From the NCBI GenBank assembly GCA_021647625.1, contig JAKIUJ010000010.1, positions 1 to 43,056 of the forward strand: a stretch of DNA of 43,056 bases, given 5' to 3'. The notes below the pieces were generated by a model. It was not told where the DNA came from and searched no databases. It saw nothing but the letters and a program-made list of their open reading frames with translations. Positions 42,108-43,056 of the stretch are shown one piece after another. Each line of letters begins with the position of its first letter. The first letter of the stretch is position 1. The translations under genes and the position numbers were made by a program. The DNA is from Desulfobacula sp. Its GTDB lineage: Bacteria > Desulfobacterota > Desulfobacteria > Desulfobacterales > Desulfobacteraceae.

Positions 42108-43056
42108 CTATTTGAAGAAGATAAAATTTACAATTACAAGAATCACTCCCCCTGCCAGGGCAACCCCAAGATAATGCCGGAGTCTGCCGGTCTGTATTTT
42201 GACTAGATTGGCGCCTGCAATAAAAACAGTATTGGCCGTGGCATTGACCATACCATCCACACCTTTACTGTCTGCAATTCCTGCTGCACCGCCCATAAAC
42301 TTACCTGCAAATCCTGCAAAATCAACCATGGCATCAATGATATGCTGATCAATCCAGTTAAGGATCAATCTTGCTGCCATAACGAGCTTAATCATGGTGA
42401 TGTTATAGAGTTCATCAATGTAATATTTATTGTAAACAATGTGATATCCCCATCTTAAGACCTTGTTATCCGAAGATAACAATTGGGCCGGTACAGGACT
42501 GTATGCATCCTTATAAAAGACAAAGGCCGCATACGCACCAGCGAATGCAAGCAAAACGGACAATCCCATAAGAAGCCATTCAAGGGCATCGGATGCATGG
42601 GAAAAATGCAGCAGATCCCTGGAAGATGCAAATACAGGCTCAAGAAAATGATGGAAAAAATTGGGCACATGAAATAATTCGGGCATGCCTAAAAATCCGA
42701 TAATGGCGGAAAAAAAGGCAAGCAAAAGCAATACATGGGTGATACTTTTTGGTGATTCTTCAGGGGGGTTAGACAGGTCTCCTCTGAAATTTCCTGTAAA
42801 TGTCATAAAATAGGAGCGAAACATATAATAGGCCGTGCAAAGAGCAGCCATCATACCAATACCCCAGATAAGGATGCCCATACCGGGATACGCCATATTC
42901 TGATTGATAAATGCCTGGTACAAAATTTCATCCTTTGAAAAGAATCCTGAAAAAAACGGGAAACCTGAAATGGCAATGCAGGCCATAAGATACGCCAGGT
43001 TGGTTTTGGGCATATACAAAGATAACCCTCCCATTTTACGCATGTCCTGTTCATGG
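42108..43056 (-). CDS. nuoL: NADH-quinone oxidoreductase subunit L, 5' end cut off
   Basis: The frame is open to the right edge, giving 315 C-terminal residues. It begins HEQDMRKMGGLSLYMPKTN, the usual NuoL sequence, then ISGFPFFSGFFSKDEIL, TAYYMFRSYFMTFTG, and a C-terminal extension with VDFAGFAGKFMGGAAGIAD, the lateral-helix region that ends in a final membrane segment. The stop lies 9 bases outside repeat 1e. Confidence 0.92.
   Translation of the reverse strand, partial: HEQDMRKMGGLSLYMPKTNLAYLMACIAISGFPFFSGFFSKDEILYQAFINQNMAYPGMGILIWGIGMMAALCTAYYMFRSYFMTFTGNFRGDLSNPPEESPKSITHVLLLLAFFSAIIGFLGMPELFHVPNFFHHFLEPVFASSRDLLHFSHASDALEWLLMGLSVLLAFAGAYAAFVFYKDAYSPVPAQLLSSDNKVLRWGYHIVYNKYYIDELYNITMIKLVMAARLILNWIDQHIIDAMVDFAGFAGKFMGGAAGIADSKGVDGMVNATANTVFIAGANLVKIQTGRLRHYLGVALAGGVILVIVNFIFFK

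Noticed and set aside
1-43056. CRISPR arrays, tRNA or rRNA genes
   Set aside because: No regularly spaced direct repeats of the right size, and no cloverleaf or rRNA signatures noticed; the repeats found are MITEs or 15-bp coding repeats.
42108-43056. ATG at 43043 as the start of nuoL
   Set aside because: Sequence upstream to the window edge (HEQD) matches NuoL, so the gene continues beyond the window.

Overview
The window looks like chromosomal DNA of an anaerobic, aromatic- or glutarate-degrading sulfate reducer of the Desulfobacteraceae (Desulfobacula or Desulfobacter type). The basis is the gene content, not a database match: a glutaryl-CoA dehydrogenase with a separate biotin-dependent glutaconyl-CoA decarboxylase and glutaconate CoA-transferase, a dienoyl-CoA hydratase-like enzyme, a PEP-CTERM protein, selenocysteine use, very large PAS/hybrid kinases, and a moderate-GC genome with many small palindromic repeats.

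Layout. 1-5858: a cut-off periplasmic ABC-type substrate-binding protein, elaA, a GntR regulator followed by what look like two broken genes, a RelE/Gp49-type toxin-antitoxin pair, a two-helix membrane peptide and a thymidylate synthase. 5859-6728: a candidate orphan small RNA, then two short mobile elements, one inside the other, that end the amidohydrolase gene. 7977-14710: a flavoprotein, a metal-sensing ArsR repressor with a clear operator, and a COG0701-type permease that is read through an in-frame UGA with a SECIS-like hairpin. Next come decayed genes (PAPS reductase family, sigma-region-4/HARE-HTH protein), then selD, itself with an in-frame UGA at the catalytic position. 15116-19120: a 1334-residue hybrid kinase. 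19184-26891: the glutaryl-CoA/glutaconyl-CoA block. 27371-31501: a PEP-CTERM protein, prmA, and a kinase with a molybdopterin-oxidoreductase-like periplasmic partner. 32055-35714: an Mla-type lipid transport operon. 35752-38492: a GAF/sigma-54 activator, a zinc-ribbon PilZ-like protein and an ABM-domain protein. 38788-43056: nuoN, nuoM and the 3' part of nuoL.

How the parts work together. Glutarate would be activated by the Gct CoA-transferase, oxidised to glutaconyl-CoA by the dehydrogenase and decarboxylated by GcdA with its biotin carrier; the membrane beta subunit is not in the window. An IclR regulator sits in this operon. SelD makes the selenophosphate needed for Sec insertion, and two Sec-encoding UGAs (selD and the permease) lie 3.6 kb apart.

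The most distinctive features are two predicted selenoproteins and at least four families of short repeats. Family 1 (145 bp, CAGGGTAAACGCAT ends) has 10-bp target duplications at three sites. Families 1 and 2 are inserted into each other in both directions, and in at least three places a repeat end supplies the stop codon of the neighbouring gene.
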